Translations under genes and position numbers: made by a program
The notes under the pieces: generated by a model
Database searches by the model: none
What the model was told of the DNA's origin: nothing
The model's input: only the letters and a program-made list of their open reading frames with translations
Source of the DNA: Megachile rotundata
Lineage: Eukaryota > Arthropoda > Insecta > Hymenoptera > Megachilidae
Direction of reading: 5' to 3'
Length of the DNA stretch: 64,000 nucleotides
NCBI RefSeq assembly: GCF_050947335.1
Contig: NW_027473701.1
Location: 106,565-170,564, forward strand
Shown here: one piece after another, positions 26,639-40,322 of the stretch
Position numbering within the stretch: the first letter of the stretch is position 1
Layout: every line of letters begins with the position of its first letter

Positions 26639-29551
26639 GATTTTGAATGTATGATTGTGATTGTATGATTGTGATTGTATGATTGTGATAGTATGATTGT
26701 GATTGTATGATTGTGATTGTATGATTGTGATTGTATGATTGTGATGTATGATTGTGATTGTATGATTGTGATTGTATGATTGTGATTGTATGATTGTGAT
26801 TGTATGATTATGATTGTATTTTTGTGATTATATGATTGTGATTGTATGATTGTGATTGTATGATTGCGATTGTATGAATGCGATTGTATGATTGTGATTG
26901 CATAATTGTGATTGTATGATTGTGATTGTATGATTGTGATTGTCTGATTGTGGTTTTATGATTGTGATTGTATGATTGTGATTGTATGATTGTGATTGTA
27001 TGATTGTGATTGTATGATTGTATTTGGGAGATTGTATTTGGGATATTGTAATTGTATGATTGCGATTGTATGATTGTGATTGTATGATTGTGATGTATGA
27101 TTGTAATTGTATGATTATGATTGTATGATTGTGATTGTATGATTATGATTGTATGATTGTGATTGTATGATTGTGATTGTATGATTGTGATTGTATGATT
27201 GTGATTGTATGATTGTGATTGCATAATTGTGATTGTATGTTTGTGATTGTGTGAGTGTGATTGCCTGATTGTGGTTGTGCGATTGTGATTGTACGATTGT
27301 GAATGTACGATTGTGATTGTACGATTGTGATTGTATGAATATGATTGTATGATTGTGATTGTGATTGTATGATTGTGATTGCATGATTTTGAATATATGA
27401 TTGTGATTGTATGATTGTGATTGTATGATTGTGATCGTATGATTGTGATTGTATGATTGTGATTGTATGATTGTGATTGTATGATTGTGATGTATGATTG
27501 TGATTGTATGATTGTGATTGTATGATTGTGATTGTATGATTGTGAAAGTATGATTGTGATTGTATGATTGTGATTGTATGATTGTGATTGTATGATTGTG
27601 ATTGTATGATTGTGATTGTATGAGTGTGAATGCCTGATTGTGGTTGTGCGATTGTGATTGTACGATTGTGAATGTACGATTGTGATTGTATGATTGTGAT
27701 TGTATGAATATGATTGTATGATTGTGATTGCATGATTGTGATTGTATGATTGTGATTGCATGATTTTGAATGTATGATTGTGATTGTATGATTGTGATTG
27801 TATGATTGTGATTGTATGATTGTATTTGGGAGATTGTAGTTGGGAGATTGTATTTGGAAGATTGTATTTGGGAGATTGTATTTGTATGATTGCGGTTGTA
27901 TGATTGTGATTGTATGATTGCGATTGTATGATTGTGATTGTATGATTGTGATGTATGATTGTAATTGTATGATTATGATTGTATGATTGTGATTGTATGA
28001 TTGTGATGGTATGATTGTGATTGTATGATTGCGATTGTATGATTGTATTTGGGAGATTGTAGTTGGGAGATTGTATTTGGGAGATTGTATTTGGGAGATT
28101 GTAATTGTATGATTGCGATTGTATGATTGTGATTGCATGATTGTGATTGTATGATTGTGATTGCATGATTTTGAATGTATGATTGTGATTGTATGGTTGT
28201 GATTGCATGATTGTGATTGTATGATTGTGATTGTATGATTGCGATTGTATGAATGCGATTGTATGATTGTGATTGCATAATTGTGGTTGTATGATTGTGA
28301 TTGTATGATTGTGATTGTATGATTGTGATGTATGATTGTAATTGTATGATTGTGATTGTATGCTTGCGATTGTATGATTGTGATTGTATGCTTGCGATTG
28401 TATGATTGTGATTGTATGATTGTATTTGGGAGATTGTATTTGGGAGATTGTATTTGGGAGATTGTAATTGTATGATTGCGATTGTATGATTGTGATTGTA
28501 TGATTGCGATTGTATGATTGTGATTGTATGATTGTGATTGTATGATTGTGATTGTATGATTGTGATTGTATGATTGTATATGGGAGATTGTAGTTGGGAG
28601 ATTGTATTTGGGAGATTGTATTTGGGAGATTGTAATTGTATGATTGCGGTTGTATGATTGCGATTGTATGATTGTATTTGGGAGATTGTAGTTGGGAGAT
28701 TGTATTTGGGAGATTGTAATTGTATGATTGCGATTGTATGATTGTGATTGTATGATTGCGATTGTATGATTGTGATTGTATGATTGTGATGTATGATTGT
28801 AATTGTATGATTATGATTGTATGATTGTGATTGTATGATTGTGATTGTATGATTGTGATTGTATGATTGCGATTGACTGATTGTGGTTGTGCGATTGTGA
28901 TTGCACGATTGTGATTGTACGATTGTGATTGTAGGAATGTGATTGTATGATTATGATTGTATGATTGTGATTGCATGATTGTGATTGTATGATTGTGATT
29001 GCATGATTTTGAATGTATGATTGTGATTGTATGATTGTGATTGTATGATTGTGATTGTATGATTGTGATTGTATGATTGTGATTGTATGATTGTAATTGT
29101 CTGATTGTGATTGTATGATTGTGATTGTATGATTGTGATTGTATGATTGTGAAAGTATGATTGTGATTGTATGATTGTGATTGTATGATTGTGATTGTAT
29201 GATTGTGATTGTATGAGTGTGATTGTGTGATTGTGGTTGTGCGGTTGAGATTGTACGATTGTGATTGTACGATTGTGATTGAATGATTGTGATTGTATGA
29301 TTATGATTGTATGATTGTGATTGCATGATTGTGATTGTATGATTGTGATTGCATGATTTTGAATGTATGATTGTGATTGTATGATTGTGATTGTATGATT
29401 GTATTTGGGAGATTGTAGTTGGGAGATTGTATTTGGAAGATTGTATTTGGGAGATTGTATTTGTATGATTGCGGTTGTATGATTGTGATTGTATGATTGC
29501 GATTGTATGATTGTGATTGTATGATTGTGATGTATGATTGTAATTGTATGA

Positions 29552-30640
29552 TTATGATTGTATGATTGTGATTGTATGATTGTGATGGTATGATTGTGAT
29601 TGTATGATTGCGATTGTATGATTGTATTTGGGAGATTGTAGTTGGGAGATTGTATTTGGGAGATTGTAATTGTATGATTGCGATTGTATGATTGTGATTG
29701 TATGATTGTGATTGCATAATTGTGATTGTATGATTGTGATTGTATGATTGTGATTGTCTGATTGTGGTTGTATGATTGTGATTGTATGATTGTGATTGTA
29801 TGATTGTGATTGTATGATTGTGATTGTATGATTGTGATTGTATGATTGTATTTGGGAGATTGTATTTGGGATATTGTAATTGTATGATTGCGATTGTATG
29901 ATTGTGATTGTATGATTGTGATGTATGATTGTAATTGTATGATTATGATTGTATGATTGTGATTGTATGATTCTGATGGTATGATTGTGATTGCATGATT
30001 GTGATTGTATGATTGTGATTGCATGATTTTGAATGTATGATTGTGATTGTATGATTGTGATTGCATGATTGTGATTGTATGATTGTGATTGTATGATTGC
30101 GATTGTATGAATGCGATTGTATGATTGTGATTGCATAATTGTGATTGTATGATTGTGATTGTATGATTGTGATTGTATGATTGTGATTGTATGATTGTGA
30201 TTGTATGATTGTGATTGTCTGATTGTGGTTGTATGATTGTGATTGTATGATTGAGATTGTATGATTGTGATTGTATGATTGCGATTGTATGATTGTGATT
30301 GCATGATTGTGATTGTATGATTGTGATTGCATGATTTTGAATGTATGATTGTGATTGTATGGTTGTGATTGCATGATTGTGATTGTATGATTGTGATTGT
30401 ATGATTGCGATTGTATGAATGCGATTGTATGATTGTGATTGCATAATTGTGATTGTATGATTGTGATTGTATGATTGTGATTGTATGATTGTGATTGTAT
30501 GATTGTGATTGTATGATTGTGATTGTATGATTGTGATTGTCTGATTGTGGTTGTAAGATTGTGATTGTATGATTGAGATTGTATGATTGTGATTGTATGA
30601 TTGCGATTGTATGATTGTGATTGTATGATTGTGATTGCAT
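29552..30640. repeat. R1 module, copy 2 (1,089 bp)
   Basis: Same length and order as copy 1 at an offset of 4,869. It differs by scattered substitutions, for example GATTCTGATGG near 29,970 where other copies have GATTCTGATTG. Confidence 0.8.
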
Positions 30641-30984
30641 GATTTTGAATGTATGATTGCGATTGTATGATTGTGATTGTATGATTGTGATTGTATGATT
30701 GAGATTGTATGATTGTGATTGTATGCTGCGATTGTATGATTGTGATTGTATGATTGTGATTCTTTGATTGTGATTGTATGATTGTGATTGTATGATTGTG
30801 ATTGTATGATTGTGATTGTATGATTGTGATTGTATGATTGTGATTGTATGATTGTGATTGTATGATTGTGATTGTATGATTGTGATTGTATGATTGTGAT
30901 TGTTTGATTGTATTTGGGAGATTGTATTTGGGTGATTGTATTTGGGAGATTGTATTTGGGAGATTGTAATTGTATGATTGCGAT

Positions 30985-32835
30985 TGTATGATTGTGATTG
31001 TATGATTGCGATTGTATGATTGTGATTGTATGATTGTGATTGTATGATTGTGATTGTATGATTGTATTTGGGAGATTGTAGTTGGGAGATTGTATTTGGG
31101 AGATTGTATTTGGGAGATTGTAATTGTATGATTGCGGTTGTATGATTGTGATTGTATGATTGCGATTGTATGATTGTGATTGTATGATTGTGATGTATGA
31201 TTGTAATTGTATGATTATGATTGTATGATTGTGATTGTATGATTGTGATGGTATGATTGTGATTGTATGATTGCGATTGTATGATTGTATTTGGGAGATT
31301 GTAGTTGGGAGATTGTATTTGGGAGATTGTATTTGGGAGATTGTAATTGTATGATTGCGATTGTATGATTGTGATTGTATGATTGTGATTGTATGATTGT
31401 GATTGTATGATTATGATTGTATTTTTGTGATTATATGATTGTGATTGTATGATTGTGATTGTATGATTGCGATTGTATGAATGCGATTGTATGATTGTGA
31501 TTGCATAATTGTGATTGTATGATTGTGATTGTATGATTGTGATTGTCTGATTGTGGTTGTATGATTGTAATTGTATGATTGTGATTGTATGATTGTGATT
31601 GTATGATTGTGATTGTATGATTGTATTTGGGAGATTGTATTTGGGATATTGTAATTGTATGATTGCGATTGTATGATTGTGATTGTATGATTGTGATGTA
31701 TGATTGTAATTGTATGATTATGATTGTATGATTGTGATTGTATGATTCTGATTGTATGATTGTGATTGCATGATTGTGATTGTATGATTGTGATTGCATG
31801 ATTTTGAATGTATGATTGTGATTGTATGATTGTGATTGCATGATTGTGATTGTATGATTGTGATTGTATGATTGCGATTGTATGAATGCGATTGTATGAT
31901 TGTGATTGCATAATTGTGATTGTATGATTGTGATTGTATGATTGTGATTGTATGATTGTGATTGTATGATTGTGGTTGTATGATTGTGATTGTATGATTG
32001 AGATTGTATGATTGTGATTGTATGATTGCGATTGTATGATTGTGATTGCATGATTGTGATTGTATGATTGTGATTGCATGATTTTGAATGTATGATTGTG
32101 ATTGCATGGTTGTGATTGCATGATTGGGATTGTATGATTGTGATTGTATGATTGCGATTGTATGAATGCGATTGTATGATTGTGATTGCATAATTGTGAT
32201 TGTATGATTGTGATTGTATGATTGTGATTGTATGATTGTGATTGTATGATTGTGATTGTCTGATTGTGGTTGTAAGATTGTGATTGTATGATTGAGATTG
32301 TATGATTGTGATTGTATGATTGTGATTGTATGATTGTGATTGTTTGATTGTATTTGGGAGATTGTATTTGGGAGATTGTATTTGGGAGATTGTAATTGTA
32401 TGATTGCGATTGTATGATTGTGATTGTATGATTGCGATTGTATGATTGTGATTGTATGATTGTGATTGTATGATTGTGATTGTATGATTGTGATTGTATG
32501 ATTGTGATTGTATGATTGTATTTGGGAGATTGTAGTTGGGAGATTGTATTTGGGAGATAGTATTTGGGAGATTGTAATTGTATGATTGCGGTTGTATGAT
32601 TGTGATTGTATGATTGCGATTGTATGATTGTGATTGTATGATTGTGATGTATGATTGTAATTGTATGATTATGATTGTATGATTGTGATTGTATGATTGT
32701 GATGGTGTGATTGTGATTGTATGATTGCGATTGTATGATTGTATTTGGGAGATTGTAGTTGGGAGATTGTATTTGGGAGATTGTATTTGGGAGATTGTAA
32801 TTGTATGATTGCGATTGTATGATTGTGATTGTATG
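30985..32835. repeat. Alpha island inside the beta zone
   Basis: Colinear with 1,441-3,550. It shares the GGGAGATAG and GGTGTG variants (32,556 and 32,704), which are otherwise confined to alpha zones. It lacks the 265 bases that hold marker P in the left copy. A private TTTGGGTGATTG monomer lies just upstream near 30,930 and a GATTGGGATTG near 32,123. Confidence 0.8.
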
Positions 32836-35800
32836 ATTGCGATTGTATGATTGTGATTGTATGATTGTGATTGTATGATTGTGATTGTATGATTGTGATT
32901 GTATGATTGCGATTGTATGAATGCGATTGTATGATTGTGATTGCATAATTGTGATTGTATGATTGTGATTGTATGATTGTGATTGTATGATTGTGATTGT
33001 ATGATTGTGATTGTATGATTGTGATTGTCTGATTGTGGTTGTATGATTGTGATTGTATGATTGAGATTGTATGATTGTGATTGTATGATTGCGATTGTAT
33101 GATTGTGATTGCATGATTGTGATTGTATGATTGTGATTGCATGATTTTGAATGTATGATTGTGATTGTATGGTTGTGATTGCATGATTGTGATTGTATGA
33201 TTGTGATTGTATGATTGCGATTGTATGAATGCGATTGTATGATTGTGATTGCATAATTGTGATTGTATGATTGTGATTGTATGATTGTGATTGTATGATT
33301 GTGATTGTATGATTGTGATTGTATGATTGTGATTGTATGATTGTGATTGTCTGATTGTGGTTGTAAGATTGTGATTGTATGATTGAGATTGTATGATTGT
33401 GATTGTATGATTGCGATTGTATGATTGTGATTGTATGATTGTGATTGCATGATTTTGAATGTATGATTGCGATTGTATGATTGTGATTTTATGATTGTGA
33501 TTGTATGATTGAGATTGTATGATTGTGATTGTATGCTGCGATTGTATGATTGTGATTGTATGATTGTGATTCTTTGATTGTGATTGTATGATTGTGATTG
33601 TATGATTGTGATTGTATGATTGCGATTGTATGATTGTGATTGTATGATTGTGATTGTATGATTGTGATTGTATGATTGTATTTGGGAGATTGTAGTTGGG
33701 AGATTGTATTTGGGAGATTGTATTTGGGAGATTGTAATTGTATGATTGCGGTTGTATGATTGTGATTGTATGATTGCGATTGTATGATTGTGATTGTATG
33801 ATTGTGATGTATGATTGTAATTGTATGATTATGATTGTATGATTGTGATTGTATGATTGTGATGGTATGATTGTGATTGTATGATTGCGATTGTATGATT
33901 GTATTTGGGAGATTGTAGTTGGGAGATTGTATTTGGGAGATTGTATTTGGGAGATTGTAATTGTATGATTGCGATTGTATGATTGTGATTGTATGATTGT
34001 GATTGTATGATTGTGATTGTATGATTATGATTGTATTTTTGTGATTATATGATTGTGATTGTATGATTGTGATTGTATGATTGCGATTGTATGAATGCGA
34101 TTGTATGATTGTGATTGCATAATTGTGATTGTATGATTGTGATTGTATGATTGTGATTGTCTGATTGTGGTTTTATGATTGTGATTGTATGATTGTGATT
34201 GTATGATTGTGATTGTATGATTGTGATTGTATGATTGTATTTGGGAGATTGTATTTGGGATATTGTAATTGTATGATTGCGATTGTATGATTGTGATTGT
34301 ATGATTGTGATGTATGATTGTAATTGTATGATTATGATTGTATGATTGTGATTGTATGATTGTGATGGTATGATTGTGATTGTATGATTGCGATTGTATG
34401 ATTGTATTTGGGAGATTGTAGTTGGGAGATTGTATTTGGGAGATTGTATTTGGGAGATTGTAATTGTATGATTGCGATTGTATGATTGTGATTGCATGAT
34501 TGTGATTGTATGATTGTGATTGCATGATTTTGAATGTATGATTGTGATTGTATGGTTGTGATTGCATGATTGTGATTGTATGATTGTGATTGTATGATTG
34601 CGATTGTATGAATGCGATTGTATGATTGTGATTGCATAATTGTGGTTGTATGATTGTGATTGTATGATTGTGATTGTATGATTGTGATGTATGATTGTAA
34701 TTGTATGATTGTGATTGTATGCTTGCGATTGTATGATTGTGATTGTATGCTTGCGATTGTATGATTGTGATTGTATGATTGTATTTGGGAGATTGTATTT
34801 GGGAGATTGTATTTGGGAGATTGTAATTGTATGATTGCGATTGTATGATTGTGATTGTATGATTGCGATTGTATGATTGTGATTGTATGATTGTGATTGT
34901 ATGATTGTGATTGTATGATTGTGATTGTATGATTGTGATTGTATGATTGTATATGGGAGATTGTAGTTGGGAGATTGTATTTGGGAGATTGTATTTGGGA
35001 GATTGTAATTGTATGATTGCGGTTGTATGATTGCGATTGTATGATTGTATTTGGGAGATTGTAGTTGGGAGATTGTATTTGGGAGATTGTAATTGTATGA
35101 TTGCGATTGTATGATTGTGATTGTATGATTGCGATTGTATGATTGTGATTGTATGATTGTGATGTATGATTGTAATTGTATGATTATGATTGTATGATTG
35201 TGATTGTATGATTGTGATTGTATGATTGTGATTGTATGATTGCGATTGACTGATTGTGGTTGTGCGATTGTGATTGCACGATTGTGATTGTACGATTGTG
35301 ATTGTAGGAATGTGATTGTATGATTATGATTGTATGATTGTGATTGCATGATTGTGATTGTATGATTGTGATTGCATGATTTTGAATGTATGATTGTGAT
35401 TGTATGATTGTGATTGTATGATTGTGATTGTATGATTGTGATTGTATGATTGTGATTGTATGATTGTGATTGTCTGATTGTGATTGTATGATTGTGATTG
35501 TATGATTGTGATTGTATGATTGTGAAAGTATGATTGTGATTGTATGATTGTGATTGTATGATTGTGATTGTATGATTGTGATTGTATGAGTGTGATTGTG
35601 TGATTGTGGTTGTGCGGTTGAGATTGTACGATTGTGATTGTACGATTGTGATTGAATGATTGTGATTGTATGATTATGATTGTATGATTGTGATTGCATG
35701 ATTGTGATTGTATGATTGTGATTGCATGATTTTGAATGTATGATTGTGATTGTATGATTGTGATTGTATGATTGTATTTGGGAGATTGTAGTTGGGAGAT

Positions 35801-35924
35801 TGTATTTGGAAGATTGTATTTGGGAGATTGTATTTGTATGATTGCGGTTGTATGATTGTGATTGTATGATTGCGATTGTATGATTGTGATTGTATGATTG
35901 TGATGTATGATTGTAATTGTATGA

Positions 35925-37013
35925 TTATGATTGTATGATTGTGATTGTATGATTGTGATGGTATGATTGTGATTGTATGATTGCGATTGTATGATTGTAT
36001 TTGGGAGATTGTAGTTGGGAGATTGTATTTGGGAGATTGTATTTGGGAGATTGTAATTGTATGATTGCGATTGTATGATTGTGATTGCATGATTGTGATT
36101 GTATGATTGTGATTGCATGATTTTGAATGTATGATTGTGATTGTCTGATTGTGGTTGTATGATTGTGATTGTATGATTGTGATTGTATGATTGTGATTGT
36201 ATGATTGTGATTGTATGATTGTATTTGGGAGATTGTATTTGGGATATTGTAATTGTATGATTGCGATTGTATGATTGTGATTGTATGATTGTGATGTATG
36301 ATTGTAATTGTATGATTATGATTGTATGATTGTGATTGTATGATTCTGATTGTATGATTGTGATTGCATGATTGTGATTGTATGATTGTGATTGCATGAT
36401 TTTGAATGTATGATTGTGATTGTATGATTGTGATTGCATGATTGTGATTGTATGATTGTGATTGTATGATTGCGATTGTATGAATGCGATTGTATGATTG
36501 TGATTGCATAATTGTGATTGTATGATTGTGATTGTATGATTGTGATTGTATGATTGTGATTGTATGATTGTGATTGTATGATTGTGATTGTCTGATTGTG
36601 GTTGTATGATTGTGATTGTATGATTGAGATTGTATGATTGTGATTGTATGATTGCGATTGTATGATTGTGATTGCATGATTGTGATTGTATGATTGTGAT
36701 TGCATGATTTTGAATGTATGATTGTGATTGTATGGTTGTGATTGCATGATTGTGATTGTATGATTGTGATTGTATGATTGCGATTGTATGAATGCGATTG
36801 TATGATTGTGATTGCATAATTGTGATTGTATGATTGTGATTGTATGATTGTGATTGTATGATTGTGATTGTATGATTGTGATTGTATGATTGTGATTGTA
36901 TGATTGTGATTGTCTGATTGTGGTTGTAAGATTGTGATTGTATGATTGAGATTGTATGATTGTGATTGTATGATTGCGATTGTATGATTGTGATTGTATG
37001 ATTGTGATTGCAT
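35925..37013. repeat. R1 module, copy 3 (1,089 bp, converted patch)
   Basis: Offset 6,373 from copy 2, same length, but the first 220 bases carry a four-unit GGG block and a GCATGATTTTG pair in place of the three-unit block and GCATAATTG. The replacement is length-neutral. Confidence 0.75.
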
Positions 37014-38104
37014 GATTTTGAATGTATGATTGCGATTGTATGATTGTGATTGTATGATTGTGATTGTATGATTGAGATTGTATGATTGTGATTGTATGCT
37101 GCGATTGTATGATTGTGATTGTATGATTGTGATTCTTTGATTGTGATTGTATGATTGTGATTGTATGATTGTGATTGTATGATTGTGATTGTATGATTGT
37201 GATTGTATGATTGTGATTGTATGATTGTGATTGTATGATTGTGATTGTATGATTGTGATTGTATGATTGTGATTGTTTGATTGTATTTGGGAGATTGTAT
37301 TTGGGAGATTGTATTTGGGAGATTGTATTTGGGAGATTGTAATTGTATGATTGCGATTGTATGATTGTGATTGTATGATTGCGATTGTATGATTGTGATT
37401 GTATGATTGTGATTGTATGATTGTGATTGTATGATTGTATTTGGGAGATTGTAGTTGGGAGATTGTATTTGGGAGATTGTATTTGGGAGATTGTATTTGG
37501 GAGATTGTAATTGTATGATTGCGGTTGTATGATTGTGATTGTATGATTGCGATTGTATGATTGTGATTGTATGATTGTGATGTATGATTGTAATTGTATG
37601 ATTATGATTGTATGATTGTGATTGTATGATTGTGATGGTATGATTGTGATTGTATGATTGCGATTGTATGATTGTATTTGGGAGATTGTAGTTGGGAGAT
37701 TGTATTTGGGAGATTGTATTTGGGAGATTGTAATTGTATGATTGCGATTGTATGATTGTGATTGTATGATTGTGATTGTATGATTGTGATTGTATGATTA
37801 TGATTGTATTTTTGTGATTATATGATTGTGATTGTATGATTGTGATTGTATGATTGCGATTGTATGAATGCGATTGTATGATTGTGATTGCATAATTGTG
37901 ATTGTATGATTGTGATTGTATGATTGTGATTGTCTGATTGTGGTTTTATGATTGTGATTGTATGATTGTGATTGTATGATTGTGATTGTATGGTTGTGAT
38001 TGTATGATTGTATTTGGGAGATTGTATTTGGGATATTGTAATTGTATGATTGCGATTGTATGATTGTGATTGTATGATTGTGATGTATGATTGTAATTGT
38101 ATGA

Positions 38105-38396
38105 TTATGATTGTATGATTGTGATTGTATGATTATGATTGTATGATTGTGATTGTATGATTGTGATTGTATGATTGTGATTGTATGATTGTGATTGTAT
38201 GGTTGTGAAAGTATGATTGTGATTGCATAATTGTGATTGTATGTTTGTGATTGTGTGAGTGTGATTGCCTGATTGTGGTTGTGCGATTGTGATTGTACGA
38301 TTGTGAATGTACGATTGTGATTGTACGATTGTGATTGTATGAATATGATTGTATGATTGTGATTGCATGATTGTGATTGTATGATTGTGATTGCAT
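38105..38396. repeat. R2 block, beta copy 3
   Basis: Copy of 26,347-26,638 at an offset of 11,758, equal in length, with the same ordered variants. Confidence 0.8.
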
Positions 38397-40322
38397 GATT
38401 TTGAATGTATGATTGTGATTGTATGATTGTGATTGTATGATTGTGATAGTATGATTGTGATTGTATGATTGTGATTGTATGATTGTGATTGTATGATTGT
38501 GATGTATGATTGTGATTGTATGATTGTGATTGTATGATTGTGATTGTATGATTGTGATTGTATGATTATGATTGTATTTTTGTGATTATATGATTGTGAT
38601 TGTATGATTGTGATTGTATGATTGCGATTGTATGAATGCGATTGTATGATTGTGATTGCATAATTGTGATTGTATGATTGTGATTGTATGATTGTGATTG
38701 TCTGATTGTGGTTTTATGATTGTGATTGTATGATTGTGATTGTATGATTGTGATTGTATGATTGTGATTGTATGATTGTGATTGTATGATTGTATTTGGG
38801 AGATTGTATTTGGGATATTGTAATTGTATGATTGCGATTGTATGATTGTGATTGTATGATTGTGATGTATGATTGTAATTGTATGATTATGATTGTATGA
38901 TTGTGATTGTATGATTATGATTGTATGATTGTGATTGTATGATTGTGATTGTATGATTGTGATTGTATGATTGTGATTGTATGATTGTGATTGTATGATT
39001 GTGATTCTTTGATTGTGATTGTATGATTGTGATTGTATGATTGTGATTGTATGATTGTGATGTATGATTGTGATTGTATGATTGTGATTGTATGATTGTG
39101 ATTGTATGATTGTGAAAGTATGATTGTGATTGTATGATTGTGATTGTATGATTGTGATTGTATGATTGTGATTGCATAATTGTGATTGTATGTTTGTGAT
39201 TGTGTGAGTGTGATTGCCTGATTGTGGTTGTGCGATTGTGATTGTACGATTGTGAATGTACGATTGTGATTGTACGATTGTGATTGTATGAATATGATTG
39301 TATGATTGTGATTGCATGATTGTGATTGTATGATTGTGATTGCATGATTTTGAATGTATGATTGTGATTGTATGATTGTGATTGTATGATTGTGATCGTA
39401 TGATTGTGATTGTATGATTGTGATTGTATGATTGTGATTGTATGATTGTGATGTATGATTGTGATTGTATGATTGTGATTGTATGATTGTGATTGTATGA
39501 TTGTGGAAGTATGATTGTGATTGTATGATTGTGATTGTATGATTGTGATTGTATGATTGTGATTGTATGATTGTGATTGTATGAGTGTGAATGCCTGATT
39601 GTGGTTGTGCGATTGTGATTGTACGATTGTGAATGTACGATTGTGATTGTATGATTGTGATTGTATGAATATGATTGTATGATTGTGATTGCATGATTGT
39701 GATTGTATGATTGTGATTGCATGATTTTGAATGTATGATTGTGATTGTATGATTGTGATTGTATGATTGTGATTGTATGATTGTATTTGGGAGATTGTAG
39801 TTGGGAGATTGTATTTGGAAGATTGTATTTGGGAGATTGTATTTGTATGATTGCGGTTGTATGATTGTGATTGTATGATTGCGATTGTATGATTGTGATT
39901 GTATGATTGTGATGTATGATTGTAATTGTATGATTATGATTGTATGATTGTGATTGTATGATTGTGATGGTATGATTGTGATTGTATGATTGCGATTGTA
40001 TGATTGTATTTGGGAGATTGTAGTTGGGAGATTGTATTTGGGAGATTGTATTTGGGAGATTGTAATTGTATGATTGCGATTGTATGATTGTGATTGCATG
40101 ATTGTGATTGTATGATTGTGATTGCATGATTTTGAATGTATGATTGTGATTGTATGGTTGTGATTGCATGATTGTGATTGTATGATTGTGATTGTATGAT
40201 TGCGATTGTATGAATGCGATTGTATGATTGTGATTGCATAATTGTGGTTGTATGATTGTGATTGTATGATTGTGATTGTATGATTGTGATGTATGATTGT
40301 AATTGTATGATTGTGATTGTAT

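Larger units (their letters stand above)
22807..28361. repeat. Beta HOR unit H1 (about 5,555 bp)
   Basis: The boundary is set, arbitrarily but consistently, at the first GCTTGCG of the TGTATGCTTGCGAT doublet. Order: doublet, GGG blocks including TGTATATGGG, GACTGATTG at 23,334, R2-type material, R1 module at 24,683-25,771, R2 at 26,347, a second GTATTTTTG module near 26,815, and TTTGGAAG at 27,854. Marker P is absent: the interval from GAATG at 25,778 to TAATTG at 25,833 is 55 bases here but 571 in H3. The loss of 516 is 35 monomers of 14 plus two of 13. Confidence 0.8.
28362..34720. repeat. Beta HOR unit H2 (about 6,359 bp) with an alpha island
   Basis: Unit boundaries are the GCTTGCG doublets. 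From about 28.4 to 31.4 kb it matches H3 at an offset of 6,359 then 6,373: GACTGATTG at 28,875 and 35,248, GCGGTTGAG at 29,241 and 35,614, P at 30,726 and 37,099. It has a second P at 33,536 and, between the two, about 1.85 kb of alpha-type sequence (30,985-32,835). The extra length and the duplicated P fit an insertion or exchange with an alpha repeat. Confidence 0.8.
34721..40322. repeat. Beta HOR unit H3 (about 5,602 bp)
   Basis: The unit runs doublet to doublet. It contains GACTGATTG 35,248, GCGGTTGAG 35,614, an R1 module at 35,925, P at 37,099, a five-unit GGG block near 37,440 (four in H2), GTATTTTTG at 37,806, an R2 block at 38,105 and a recombinant TCTTTG monomer near 39,007. Near 36,090-36,140 a short patch (GCATGATTTTG then TCTG) replaces the sequence found in other R1 copies, as gene conversion would do. 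Confidence 0.8.
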
